DNA of 64,000 nt from Paraburkholderia largidicola (GTDB lineage: Bacteria > Pseudomonadota > Gammaproteobacteria > Burkholderiales > Burkholderiaceae). This document shows, piece after piece, positions 30,781 through 38,942 of this stretch. A program made the translations under genes and the position numbers. How positions within the stretch are numbered: the first letter of the stretch is position 1; each line of letters opens with the position of its first letter. The notes under the pieces are model-generated. The model did no database searches. It was given only the letters and a program-made list of their open reading frames with translations, and was not told the origin of the DNA. The stretch spans positions 124,001 to 188,000 of the forward strand of contig NZ_AP023177.1 of assembly GCF_013426895.1 (NCBI RefSeq), given 5' to 3'.

Positions 30781-32331
30781 ATGACCGATGATGTCCCACT
30801 GCCGGATGACGTCGATGCGCTCAAAGCCTTGCTGATCGAGGCCCGCGCCCAGCTTGCCGAACGTGATATCGAGATCGAGCAGCTTAAGGCTCAGATCGAC
30901 AAGCTCAGGCGGATGCAGTTCGGCCGCAAATCCGAGCAATTGGACCGCCAGATCGAGCGGCTCGAAACCAAACTGGAGGATCTGACGGGTGGGCGTGGTG
31001 CCGCCGATGTTCGCCGTGCCCGCGCGTCGGGTACGAGCGCGCCAGTCGGTACGACGGCCCCGAAGGAGGCGTTGCCGCCGCATCTGCTGCGCGAAGAGCA
31101 CGTGCTTGACACTGGTTCGAACTGCCCGAACTGCGGCAACGCCATGCAACCACTTGGCGAAGACGTGTCTGAGCAACTCGCCCGTGTCGCCGCCGCGTTC
31201 AAGGTGATTCGCACAATCCGGCGCAAGGCAGTCTGCCCCTGCTGTCATCACTTCTCCCAGCCGCCAATGCCGGTGCTACCGATCGAGCGCAGCATTGCGC
31301 ATCCGAGCCTACTGGCAGATATCCTCGTTTCGAAGTTTGCAGATCATCAACCGCTGTACCGGCTATCGGAGATTGCTGCGCGTGACGGCGTCACGCTCGA
31401 TCGCGCCAGCATGGGGCGCTGGGTCGGTCAGTGCGAGGAGCTCTGTCGTCCGCTGACCGAGGCGCTGCGTCGCTACGTGATGGCGAGTTTCAAGCTGCAT
31501 GCGGACGACACGCCAATTCCTGTGCTGGCGCCCGGCAACAGGAAGACCCGCACGGGCCGACTGTGGGTCTATGTTCGCGATGACAGTCGCTCGGGATCAA
31601 CGGAGCCGGCGGCGGTCTGGTTTGCATACTCGCCCGACCGCAAAGGCATTCACCCGCAGAGCCATCTCGCCGGATTTGAGGGCATCCTGCAGGCCGACGC
31701 ATACGGGGGCTTCAACGAGCTGTATGAAGGCGGCAGGATCCGTGAAGCGGCATGTTGGGATCACGCCAGGCGATATCTGTACGATGTTCATGTGCGTACA
31801 CCCACCGAAGCGACAAGGCATGTGCTCGAGCTGATTGGCGAACTTTACGGAATCGAGGCCCATATTCGCGGCGCACCGCCAGGCGAGAGGCGGCAGGTAC
31901 GACAGCACAAGAGCATACCGGTGTTAGCGGCCATCAATGCATGGATGACACACAAGCGCGCGACACTGTCAGCAAAGTCGGAACTGACCAAAGCGATCAA
32001 CTATTCACTCAATCAATGGGACGCGCTCGTTCTGTACTGTGACGACGGTCGCGTCGAAATAAGCAACGCGCTGGCCGAAAACGCCTTGCGCTGCGTAAGC
32101 CTGGGGAGGAAGAACTTCCTCTTCGCAGGCTCCGACAGTGGAGGGGAAAGGGCTGCGGCAATGTACGGCCTGATCGGGTCATGCAAGCTCAATGGGATCA
32201 ACCCCCTCAGCTACCTTGAATATCTCCTGACCCACATCGCCGATCACAAGATCAATCGCATCGGTGAACTCCTGCCATGGAATGTGGCAGACAGACTGCC
32301 CGTCCTGTCACCTCCACCGATCTCCCTCTGA
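30781..32331 (+). CDS. tnpC: IS66 transposase TnpC
   Basis: A 516-residue DDE transposase. The N-terminus holds a coiled coil, followed by a zinc-finger region (NCPNCGNAM ... CPCCHHF). The catalytic core shows HADDTPIPVL (first D), LQADAYGGFNELY (second D) and ISNALAENALRCVSLGRKNF (E). The gene is full length and undisturbed. Confidence 0.95.
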   Translation: MTDDVPLPDDVDALKALLIEARAQLAERDIEIEQLKAQIDKLRRMQFGRKSEQLDRQIERLETKLEDLTGGRGAADVRRARASGTSAPVGTTAPKEALPPHLLREEHVLDTGSNCPNCGNAMQPLGEDVSEQLARVAAAFKVIRTIRRKAVCPCCHHFSQPPMPVLPIERSIAHPSLLADILVSKFADHQPLYRLSEIAARDGVTLDRASMGRWVGQCEELCRPLTEALRRYVMASFKLHADDTPIPVLAPGNRKTRTGRLWVYVRDDSRSGSTEPAAVWFAYSPDRKGIHPQSHLAGFEGILQADAYGGFNELYEGGRIREAACWDHARRYLYDVHVRTPTEATRHVLELIGELYGIEAHIRGAPPGERRQVRQHKSIPVLAAINAWMTHKRATLSAKSELTKAINYSLNQWDALVLYCDDGRVEISNALAENALRCVSLGRKNFLFAGSDSGGERAAAMYGLIGSCKLNGINPLSYLEYLLTHIADHKINRIGELLPWNVADRLPVLSPPPISL

Positions 32332-32385
32332 TCATTACCCTTCGGTCCAGTATCACTATCATCCCTCGCGCGCGCGAGTTCCATC

Positions 32386-32409
32386 GAACGGCCCTCGCGA
32401 GCCGCTTAC
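32386..32409. repeat. IS66 right terminal inverted repeat
   Basis: Inverted copy of the left end. The target duplication gcatcgtc follows at 32410-32417. Confidence 0.9.
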
Positions 32410-32417
32410 GCATCGTC
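32410..32417. repeat. Right target-site duplication of the IS66 element
   Basis: Exact copy of the 8 bases at 29891-29898. Confidence 0.9.
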
Positions 32418-32497
32418 ATTGGGAAACAACTAGACCAACAGGTTTGCGGGTCATCGTTGATGGGCGTCTTCGGCTTCCGTAGAGGCAGAAGAAATGG

Positions 32498-33115
32498 CTA
32501 CGCGTGCATCGCGTCCGCCGGATAAAGTTGCAGGAAGGATCGAGCATCGTCTGTCGACCTGCTCGACAACCAATCGCCGTACTGCGTCGCCGGCACGATC
32601 ACGACCGACCGCTTTTCGTCGCCTGGTTTGCGGAAGCGATTCATAAGCGGGTGCTCGTCGGAGTTGACGGTTAGCATCGTGAAGGCGATCGACGGCGAAC
32701 CGTCCGCCTCCTTCCATTGGCGCCATAACCCGGCGGATGGCGAGCGGCTCGCCATCCGCCATCCCAATCTTCCAGCGTACCGCTTTGCCGGTCTCGTAGT
32801 TCGGTTCGAAAAAGGTGCGGCACGGAATCAGGCAGAGCTGCAGATTCTTCCAGGCGCTACTGAAGCTGCGCTTCTGCTCGACCGACTCAGAACGCGCGTT
32901 CATCGTGTCGAAGACCTTTACGCCAGGCGGAATATGTCGACGGGGCACGATACCGAAGGAGGCAGGGACCGTCTCGAAGGCGTCGCCGCCGCGCCTGAAG
33001 ATCGGTGCGAAATAGTCCTTGTAGATCTCGGGCTTGTAGTCAATTCGGGCCGCGGAAATAGGCTGAATACATCCCAACGGGCGTCGTTCGAGTTTGCTTC
33101 GTGGCTAGTGCACAT
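32498..33115 (-). pseudogene. SOS response-associated peptidase (SRAP/YedK-HMCES family), two frameshifts
   Basis: The family reads in three frames: MCTSHEANSNDARWDVFSLF with Cys2, the residue that crosslinks to abasic sites; then IDYKPEIYKDYFAPIF ... CLIPCRTFFEPNYE with the conserved N and E; then AGLWRQWKEADG ... TVNSDEHPLMNR with the conserved H. The shifts lie near 33055 and 32745. SRAP proteins shield abasic sites in single-stranded DNA. The fork at MCTSH rather than MCGRY is seen in phage-type members. Non-functional unless the indels are errors. Confidence 0.75.
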
Positions 33116-33147
33116 GCCGCCTCCGGTCGGGAACCTCATCATAGTAA

Positions 33148-33378
33148 GCGTCCGAATCGCACGGTGGCTACTCGACGCTGAGCAACCCGTCGAATCAGCT
33201 TATCGATCTGACGAAGGACGTGATCGAACTGAGTCCCCGAATCGTCTATCTGTGGAAGGTCACTGACGGCTGCTCGCGCCTGAACAAGAGCAGCGTGTGG
33301 GAGTACCCGCCCGAACTGCGTCAGGTGATCTGGCTGAAGGGCCCCCTCGTAAGGAAGATCAATGCCAACGATAACTGA
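33148..33378 (+). other. Open frame without a start codon, C-terminal part of a phage-type protein
   Basis: From a stop at 33145 the frame is open to 33378 and reads protein-like (NQLIDLTKDVIELSPRIVYL, then DGCSRLNKSSVWEYPPELRQ). No ATG exists; a GTG at 33220 is possible. It ends overlapping the next gene start. Probably a truncated small phage gene. Confidence 0.35.
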
Positions 33379-33601
33379 CCTGCGGACGCACCTGTTCGAC
33401 ACGCTCACCACGCTCAAGGATAAGGAAAAGCCGATGGACATCGAGCGCGCCAAGGCGATGGCAGACGTCGCACAAGTGATTGTCAATACGGCCAAGGTGG
33501 AAGTTGAGTTCCTGCGCGCGACCGGCAGAAAGCAGGGAACGGGCTTTATCACTGATCCCGCCGCCATCACCGGCACGACTAAGCACATCTGCGAAGACTG
33601 A
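33362..33601 (+). CDS. Small phage-type hypothetical protein, 79 aa
   Basis: A helical protein (LRTHLFDTLTTLKDKEKPMD, then IERAKAMADVAQVIVNTAKV). Similar small helical proteins occur in the early regions of Burkholderia phages; no function is known. It overlaps the end of the preceding frame and is followed by another phage-type gene 30 bases on. Confidence 0.65.
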   Translation: MPTITDLRTHLFDTLTTLKDKEKPMDIERAKAMADVAQVIVNTAKVEVEFLRATGRKQGTGFITDPAAITGTTKHICED

Positions 33602-33631
33602 TCTGATCTAACCGCAAGGACAACGATAAAC

Positions 33632-34393
33632 ATGACCAACTATCCAATGCTCGATGAAAAGCTGGCGGCGCTCCGCCACGCAATCGAAGGCGGCGTAAAG
33701 GCCGATAGCATGCAGGGGCTCAAGCTTATGGAACTGGTGGACGCAATCGGCGAGCAGTTCAAACGCGAGCTGGCCAAACTCGAGATGTCTCCAGAATTCA
33801 CCGACAGCGCCCGCGCAGCGCTCGTATGGGTGCTCTATCACCGTCAGGGTGGGTCGTCACCCGTCGGTCAGCCGATCAGGTTCGCGCTCGGCATGGGCGC
33901 ACACGATCCGCTGAAACCAGCTCAGATTGGCGAAGCACTGAAGCTCGCGCAGAAATGCCATTTCCCCGCAGCGCGCGAACTGCCCACCGCCCCTCCAGCC
34001 GCTAGCGAGCAGCAGCCGACGAATGAGCAGAAGCCCGCGCGCTACTTTGTCTATGACCCCGAGGACGGCTACAACGAGTTCAAGACCGACGAGGAGCGCC
34101 AGAAGGCGCACCAAGAGGCGATCGACGGCTATCTCGATGAAGGATGGAGCAAAGAAGTCACGCAGGTCGTATCGGGCATCGTCACGCACAAGACAGTCCA
34201 GACGAACCTGGAGCGTCGGCCTGCGGCATGCGCGCACCATCCCGAGCACGATGACGACGACTGGGATGCATGCATTGCGTGGAGCGAGTATCCGGATCAC
34301 AACTACAAAACGTGCTGCCAGTACGAGCCTGCACTGATCCGCACCTCTGATAACTCCACAGCCAGCGACAGCGCTGAAGGAGGTGTTGCGTGA
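33632..34393 (+). CDS. Phage-type hypothetical protein, 253 aa
   Basis: An N-terminal helical part (MLDEKLAALRHAIEGGVKAD) is followed by a Pro/Gln-rich linker (about residues 110-135). The C-terminal half is acidic with His/Asp and Cys/His clusters (HHPEHDDDDWDACIAW, NYKTCCQYE). That half looks like a small metal-binding unit, which is inference. No named family. The ribosome binding site is AAGGACAA. It lies within the decayed phage-like island. Confidence 0.6.
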   Translation: MTNYPMLDEKLAALRHAIEGGVKADSMQGLKLMELVDAIGEQFKRELAKLEMSPEFTDSARAALVWVLYHRQGGSSPVGQPIRFALGMGAHDPLKPAQIGEALKLAQKCHFPAARELPTAPPAASEQQPTNEQKPARYFVYDPEDGYNEFKTDEERQKAHQEAIDGYLDEGWSKEVTQVVSGIVTHKTVQTNLERRPAACAHHPEHDDDDWDACIAWSEYPDHNYKTCCQYEPALIRTSDNSTASDSAEGGVA

Positions 34394-34407
34394 TGCAAAC
34401 CTCTTCG

Positions 34408-34668
34408 TCAACCGTTATTGACGAAATCACCGCCATGGGCGATTCCCTCGATCACTTCCCTGCCATATCGGATCAGGATTCGACACGCCTCTTCTGCGGT
34501 GTGCGCGGGGTTTCCCCACTTCGGAGTGACCCGGGTCTCTGTGACATGAGAACCGTTTGTTTTATCGACGATCACTATCCACCCGGTGAAGCCAGTTTGT
34601 CCGGGAGTATTCGGAACGTTCGCATGGATCTCGATGCCGGGGCGGTATTCGGAAAGCTGGCTCGTCAT
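34408..34668 (-). CDS. Phage-type hypothetical protein, 86 aa
   Basis: GGAGG lies five bases before the ATG at 34668. The product contains a beta-rich segment (TGFTGWIVIVDKTNGSHV) and a helix (TAEEACRILIRYGREVIEG). It runs against the neighbouring genes, and the plus-strand frame over the same bases is rejected in its favour. Confidence 0.5.
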   Translation of the reverse strand: MTSQLSEYRPGIEIHANVPNTPGQTGFTGWIVIVDKTNGSHVTETRVTPKWGNPAHTAEEACRILIRYGREVIEGIAHGGDFVNNG

Positions 34669-34732
34669 AGCTGCCTCCACCGTGGTTATCAAGGAATCCT
34701 AGCATGACCACAACATCAAGAGTCTGGAGCCG

Positions 34733-35080
34733 GTGGCGTGGGAATGCTCGTCACCTGCTGGCGAGAAGCCCGCGTTGGCTTTCCTCGCATCCAAGAAGCC
34801 CACCGTCGAGCACTACGAGAATCAAGGCTGGTGCGTGCTGCCTCTATATGCCGCCCCTGTCGATGACAAGTTCATGAACGTCGAGTTATCCACAGAAACG
34901 GTGGACAAGCCTGTGCACAAGCTGCCGGAGGATCGCGTGTCGCGGGTCGCTATCGTTGTCAAAGACGTTGTCGAAACGTTGATGCTGTGGAACGGACAAG
35001 CATGCGCCGGGCTGGATGTGAACGGGCTTGCCGATCTGCGGCGACGAACTCGCATCTATCGCAGCCAGCGACAGCGCTAA
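34733..35080 (+). CDS. Phage-type hypothetical protein, probably 5'-truncated
   Basis: The frame (GTG start, 115 residues) contains PALAFLASKKPTVEHYENQG and WCVLPLYAAPV, a pattern common in small proteins of Burkholderia phages. Upstream codons in the same frame (HDHNIKSLEP) also look genuine but run to a stop with no ATG. The N-terminus has therefore been lost or shifted. Confidence 0.45.
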   Translation: MAWECSSPAGEKPALAFLASKKPTVEHYENQGWCVLPLYAAPVDDKFMNVELSTETVDKPVHKLPEDRVSRVAIVVKDVVETLMLWNGQACAGLDVNGLADLRRRTRIYRSQRQR

Positions 35081-35101
35081 AGGAGGTGCGGCGTGATGCG
35101 T

Positions 35102-35353
35102 TTAACCGATGGTGTCCGCGTCAGACAGGTCAGCACTTCGGGTGCTGGTTTCGACAGGAAGAATCCCGCGAGTGCGAAGCGAAGAGATGATCTCTTCGAC
35201 AGTAGCGTCCTCGAGCAAGCGACGCCCGACCCTTTTGCGCTGTGCATTGGTAGCTTCGATACCACGCTGCAGATCGGAAGTTTGCGCGGCGATATAGACA
35301 GCCATTCCGTACCCGTATCGCCAGGCGAGATCGCTGCTGAAAAAGTACTTCAT
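35102..35353 (-). CDS. Phage-type hypothetical protein, 83 aa
   Basis: From the ATG at 35353 the product begins MKYFFSSDLAWRYGYGMAVY and continues with a charged helical region (RKRVGRRLLEDATVEEIISS). The start signal is weak and no family is recognised. The long overlapping plus-strand frame has no start signal. Confidence 0.4.
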   Translation of the reverse strand: MKYFFSSDLAWRYGYGMAVYIAAQTSDLQRGIEATNAQRKRVGRRLLEDATVEEIISSLRTRGILPVETSTRSADLSDADTIG

Positions 35354-35605
35354 GGTCAGGTCTTCGACGTCCGTCTGACGAACTGTACCGCGCCGGACGG
35401 AACGGCTGCGATTCACACCCCGCATTTTACAAGACGTGCGGTGCTGGACTTCCCGTCATCCGGGTCACGTCTTGGTTCACGGCAATAAAGCACAAAACTT
35501 GAGGGTAGAAAGAGCGTGCGCCATTCAATGCTGTCCGGCGCTCAGCAGCATCCAGACTTGTTTTCGCGGCTCACCTTTGAGAATGCGGGCGAACGCGGCG
35601 CCGCA

Positions 35606-36052
35606 TCACGTGCAGGTGTAGTGCTGCTCGACCTGAGCGTCTTTCACTGCGCCGGCGCCGATCCGAATCAACGTCTCGCGCCGCTCGACCGTCGACGGCT
35701 CTCCGTAAAGATCAGCACACGGCGCACAGAATCCAAAGTTCCAAGTCGGCACTCCTGAAGCGCACACAGAAAAGGAAGAAATGGCATGAGCGCCGCAAAA
35801 ATCCCGCGAGGTTATACGCACTCTGGATTTGCTGGGGGGAATCGTGCTGAGTGCGAAGGCCTTTGCGCAGATGACCTGCTCGCCATCGAGGAAGCAGTCC
35901 AGCAAAGCGTCGTCGTCAGCCTCGTCAGCGCCGAATTGATCTCGCAGTGCTTCAAGGCTGATCCGAAAGTGCTGCACCTCACCCCGGATTATCAGTCCGA
36001 AATCGAGTCCAGCATTGTCCGGAGCAACGGTCACACTCAGAGCTTGATACAT
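35606..36052 (-). CDS. DUF1488-like protein with an atypical C-terminus
   Basis: The first 70 residues (LDFGLIIRGEVQHFRISLEA, then LRDQFGADEADDDALLDCFL) resemble the compact DUF1488 fold. After about residue 75 the sequence becomes Ser/Cys-rich and loses protein character, which suggests the true end was lost by a frameshift. Function unknown. Confidence 0.4.
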   Translation of the reverse strand: MYQALSVTVAPDNAGLDFGLIIRGEVQHFRISLEALRDQFGADEADDDALLDCFLDGEQVICAKAFALSTIPPSKSRVRITSRDFCGAHAISSFSVCASGVPTWNFGFCAPCADLYGEPSTVERRETLIRIGAGAVKDAQVEQHYTCT

Positions 36053-36090
36053 CGACAGCCCCCCGCTCTCGCTGGAATAGGAATCGTAGC

Positions 36091-36417
36091 ATGAGCGACA
36101 GCACCAAGAGTCTGATGGAACGAGCCACCGAACTCACTGAACGCTACCACGCCGAGATCGGGCAGCCAGGCGAGATTGACTGGGGCGAGCACGCCGATTT
36201 CGCGAGCGCAGCTATCGACATCCTCGGCGACTTGATCGCCGCCTCTGTCGCTGACAGCGCAGAAAAAAGCCCCGCTCCCGAAGGAGGCGAGGCAGGCGGT
36301 GCGGGCGTTCTGAGGGAACACAGGGCGCCCGCACCTTCGAGTGTAGGCGGTCTGATTCAGTTTTCCAATGTCGCCGCCAGCGCAATGGCGAAGGATGCGG
36401 AGCGGTATCGGTGGTGA
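36091..36417 (+). CDS. Phage-type hypothetical protein, 108 aa
   Basis: Begins MSDSTKSLMERATELTERYH and carries an acidic helical part followed by a Gly/Ala-rich linker. It resembles the many small unannotated early genes of phages; the end (MAKDAERYRW) looks abrupt, so truncation is possible. Confidence 0.45.
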   Translation: MSDSTKSLMERATELTERYHAEIGQPGEIDWGEHADFASAAIDILGDLIAASVADSAEKSPAPEGGEAGGAGVLREHRAPAPSSVGGLIQFSNVAASAMAKDAERYRW

Positions 36418-36570
36418 CTGGGTGTTTCGAGCAGGAAGCGAAGGCTTGCCGACGTGGAGCCCGCCGGCATCGACACAGCTATCGACACAGCTATCGACGC
36501 CGCTATCGCGGCATCCGCAGAGAAGGGAGATAAGGCATGAGCGCGAAGACATCGATCGAATGGGCCGACA

Positions 36571-36807
36571 TCAGGGGGACGTAGGTTCAGCGCCAGCGTC
36601 CCGCAAGGACCATACGCCGGGCGGATCGCCATCGTGAGTGCAACGATGCATCCAGTTACCGCATACCGTGCACCGGTACTGATCGTAGCGCTTCGTCGGA
36701 TGGCTTGGGTATCCGAAGATCCCACGGCCCATTGCGTACAGGTCGCCGTGAGGCGGTGTGGATGACAGCTTTCCAGAGAGTGTTTTACAAGCGTTGCACG
36801 GTTCCAT
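36571..36807 (-). CDS. Small CxxC zinc-ribbon-like protein, 78 aa
   Basis: The ATG at 36807 follows AGGTGAG at good spacing. Two cysteine pairs are visible, MEPCNACKTLSG at the N-terminus and YRCTVCGNWMHRC in the C-terminal half, which could bind one zinc ion. Small proteins of this kind are common in phage islands; no function is assigned. Confidence 0.5.
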   Translation of the reverse strand: MEPCNACKTLSGKLSSTPPHGDLYAMGRGIFGYPSHPTKRYDQYRCTVCGNWMHRCTHDGDPPGVWSLRDAGAEPTSP

Positions 36808-36892
36808 GTCACTCACCTGAGAAACACACTTATTAAATCTAGCATGTTTGAAGCAGCACAACGAGTAATCGAAACAACAAGAAAACACTGGG

Positions 36893-37138
36893 GTGTCGAA
36901 TGGCAGCAGTCCTAGAGATCAACCACTCGAATTGACCGAGACAGAGCTTGTCCGGATGACAGGTTATAGGCGTCCAGGAAAGCAGATCGAGACGCTCAAG
37001 TCGCTGGGCGTCCCGGCGCGCAAACGACCCGATAACCGCGTGCTCGTGCTACGCGTCCACTGCATGTATCCCGTGGCATCGCCCGATCGCGCGGCTGCAC
37101 ATAAACCGAAACTGAAGCCGGTACCGCGCAAGAAATGA
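36893..37138 (+). CDS. DUF4224 family protein (phage, often next to integrase)
   Basis: About 81 residues with a GTG start. The core LELTETELVRMTGYRRPGKQ, then IETLKSLGVP is the DUF4224 pattern, a small winged-helix-like domain found immediately upstream of phage integrases. It may act as a directionality factor. Its stop overlaps the integrase ATG by ATGA, which supports a joint function. Confidence 0.7.
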   Translation: MSNGSSPRDQPLELTETELVRMTGYRRPGKQIETLKSLGVPARKRPDNRVLVLRVHCMYPVASPDRAAAHKPKLKPVPRKK

Positions 37139-38182
37139 ATCGACGTGGCAAAACACATCGCGACCTGCCGCGCCGCGTGCAGGCCAAGCACGGCGCGTAC
37201 TACTTCTTCGCGCGGCGCCGACGCGCAACCCGTGGACGGGAAAGATCCAAACGTTGATTCGCCTGTGCTCGATCGCCGACGGCGAGACCGTCATGTATTC
37301 AAAGCTTGGCGAATTGATGGGCGAACGGAAGCTTGTTGATGGCACAATGCCTAGCTTGTGCGCTGACTGGAAGGACCGGAAGCTCGATCGCTACAGCGAC
37401 AAGGTGCAGAAGGAATATCGCCGCATGGCCGACGTTATCGCGACCGCGTTCGATGAGTACTCCGTCGCCGATGTCACGACGAAGGACTGCGCCGACTTCC
37501 TTCGCGACAACTTCAGCTCGAAGCACAACACCGCACAGAAATATGCGAACGTGCTTCGGAAGATCTTCAAATTCGCGATCAGCGAGCGTGGCTTCCGCCA
37601 GGACAACCCGTGCGACCAACTTGACCTCTCGGAGTACGCGACGAAGCGCCGCGAGGTGCTGCCCGCGCATGACTCAATCAAGGCGATTCGCGAGGCCGCG
37701 CTAATCGGCAAAGACGGCTTACCGACCGAATCGGGCCCGATGTTTCAATGCATCGTCGACATGTCGTATCTGGTCTGGCAACGCGCGATCGACGTGCGTA
37801 CTCTGCTTAAGACGCAGATCGGCGCGACCGCGATCCGCTTTAAGCCATCGAAGACGGCCGGCACGAGCGGCAAGGTGCTCGACGTCGAGATCACGCCGCA
37901 GATCCGGCGATCAAGAAGAAGTATCGAATCATCAGCCAATACCTGTTCCCGACGCAGAAAGGCGGTGCGTATTCGAAGACGGGGCTTCATTCGATGTGGC
38001 GCCGCGCGAAAGAGCGCGCGAGCGTGACCGATGGAATTCAGTTCAAGGATCTGCGCGCGCTGGGCACAACTGACGCAGCGAAGGCCGGGAAAAACAAGGC
38101 GGAAATTCAAACTCGACTCGCTCATACGACAGAAAAAACGACCGAGATTTACATCAAGAAAGCTATACCCGAAAAGTCTTAA
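37135..38182 (+). pseudogene. Phage tyrosine recombinase (integrase), two frameshifts
   Basis: The ATG at 37135 gives MNRRGKTHRDLPRRVQAKHG and YYFFAR, after which a one-base shift near 37213 is needed to reach APTRNPWTGKIQTLIRLCS. The core-binding and catalytic domains follow to about 37905, where a second shift leads to KKYRIISQYLFPTQKGGAYS and the C-terminal box (FKDLRALGTTDAA, then HTTEKTTEIYIKK with the probable nucleophile Tyr). The parts are otherwise well conserved in order. The gene points toward a tRNA-Pro fragment at 38321, its probable attachment site. Confidence 0.8.
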
Positions 38183-38282
38183 ATCGACCTAAAGCTGCCT
38201 TGGTGAGTGCTCTGAGTTTTAGACAAACGTCTAATATTCTGTCTAAAAACTACTGTACAAGCGAACAGTGAGCGGAAAAGAA

Positions 38283-38316
38283 AAAACCCGCAACAGCCTT
38301 AGCTGACGCGGGTTTT
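38283..38316 (+). terminator. Rho-independent terminator after the integrase
   Basis: Inverted repeat AAAACCCGC ... GCGGGTTTT with a loop of about 16 bases. It lies between the integrase pseudogene and the tRNA fragment. Being symmetric it could serve either strand. Confidence 0.75.
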
Positions 38317-38320
38317 AATC

Positions 38321-38366
38321 TGGTCGGGGCGAGAGGATCCGAACCTCCGACCACCTGCAACCCATG
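38321..38366 (-). other. 3' half of a tRNA-Pro gene (probable att site of the phage island)
   Basis: The minus strand reads from an anticodon loop ATGGGTT (anticodon GGG) and stem GCAGG through the variable region GTGGTC. The T-arm is GGAGG/TTCGGAT/CCTCT, and the acceptor end is CGCCCCG-A-CCA. The 5' half (acceptor, D-arm and part of the anticodon stem) cannot be found upstream. Such 3' fragments are the usual product of integration into a tRNA gene by a tyrosine recombinase, and the integrase remnant is adjacent. Confidence 0.75.
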
Positions 38367-38483
38367 CGGAATGCTTCGCAGACGTTGGACGCTGATTGCG
38401 AGTCGAGTCTCAGGCATAACGCATGCGCCGAGATGTCACCGCGGTCACGGTGACTGCGGGTATGGCTAACCAAGGAGAGAGCC

Positions 38484-38942
38484 ATGGCGACGAAAACCCT
38501 GAAGGACCTGTTCATCCATTCGCTATCCGACATTTATAGCGCCGAGAAGCAGATGACAAGGTCGCTGCCGAAAATGGCGCGAGCTTCCGCGAACCCGGAC
38601 CTGAAGGCGGCGTTCGAGCGCCATCTGGAAGAGACGCAAGGGAAGATTCAACGCATTGACCAGATAGTTGAAGCAACGGGGGTGAAGCCCAAGCGCATCA
38701 AATGCGTGGCGATGGAAGGTCTCATCGAGGAAGGGCAGGAGCAAATTGATGAAATAGAGAAGGGGTCGGTACTCGACACGGCTCTTATTGCAGCGGCACA
38801 GAAGGTCGAGCACTACGAAATAGCCGCGTACGGTTCGCTGATGGCGCTGGGCAAACAGCTCGGCGTCGTCGTCATTGTTCCTCTGCGTTTCGGTTCGGTT
38901 CGCTATCGCGGCGCGAGCACGCCCACGATAATACGAGCATGA
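38484..38942 (+). CDS. DUF892 (YciE/YciF) ferritin-like protein, C-terminus replaced
   Basis: The first about 128 residues are typical: MATKTLKDLFIHSLSDIYSA, AEKQMTRSLPKMA, the helical core, and AAQKVEHYEIAAYGSLMALG. After KQLG the sequence switches to unrelated residues (VVVIVPLRFGSVRYRG) and stops at 152 residues. The family's fourth helix and EEEK tail are missing. That missing tail is found inverted at 39031-39131. DUF892 proteins are stress-induced ferritin-like helical bundles. GGAGAGAGCC precedes the ATG. Probably non-functional. Confidence 0.75.
   Translation: MATKTLKDLFIHSLSDIYSAEKQMTRSLPKMARASANPDLKAAFERHLEETQGKIQRIDQIVEATGVKPKRIKCVAMEGLIEEGQEQIDEIEKGSVLDTALIAAAQKVEHYEIAAYGSLMALGKQLGVVVIVPLRFGSVRYRGASTPTIIRA

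Larger units (their letters stand above)
29899..32409 (+). mobile_element. Complete IS66 family insertion sequence
   Basis: A 2,511-base element with three genes in the standard IS66 order. The terminal inverted repeats start GTAAGCGGCTC at 29899 and end GAGCCGCTTAC at 32409; they match over 24 bases with one mismatch. The 8-base sequence gcatcgtc is present directly on both sides (29891-29898 and 32410-32417), the target duplication size expected for IS66. All three genes are open, so the copy is probably recent and possibly active. Confidence 0.95.

Noticed and set aside
32628..33266. 212-residue plus-strand open frame
   Set aside because: It is the complement of the SRAP pseudogene, whose three frames all match the family.
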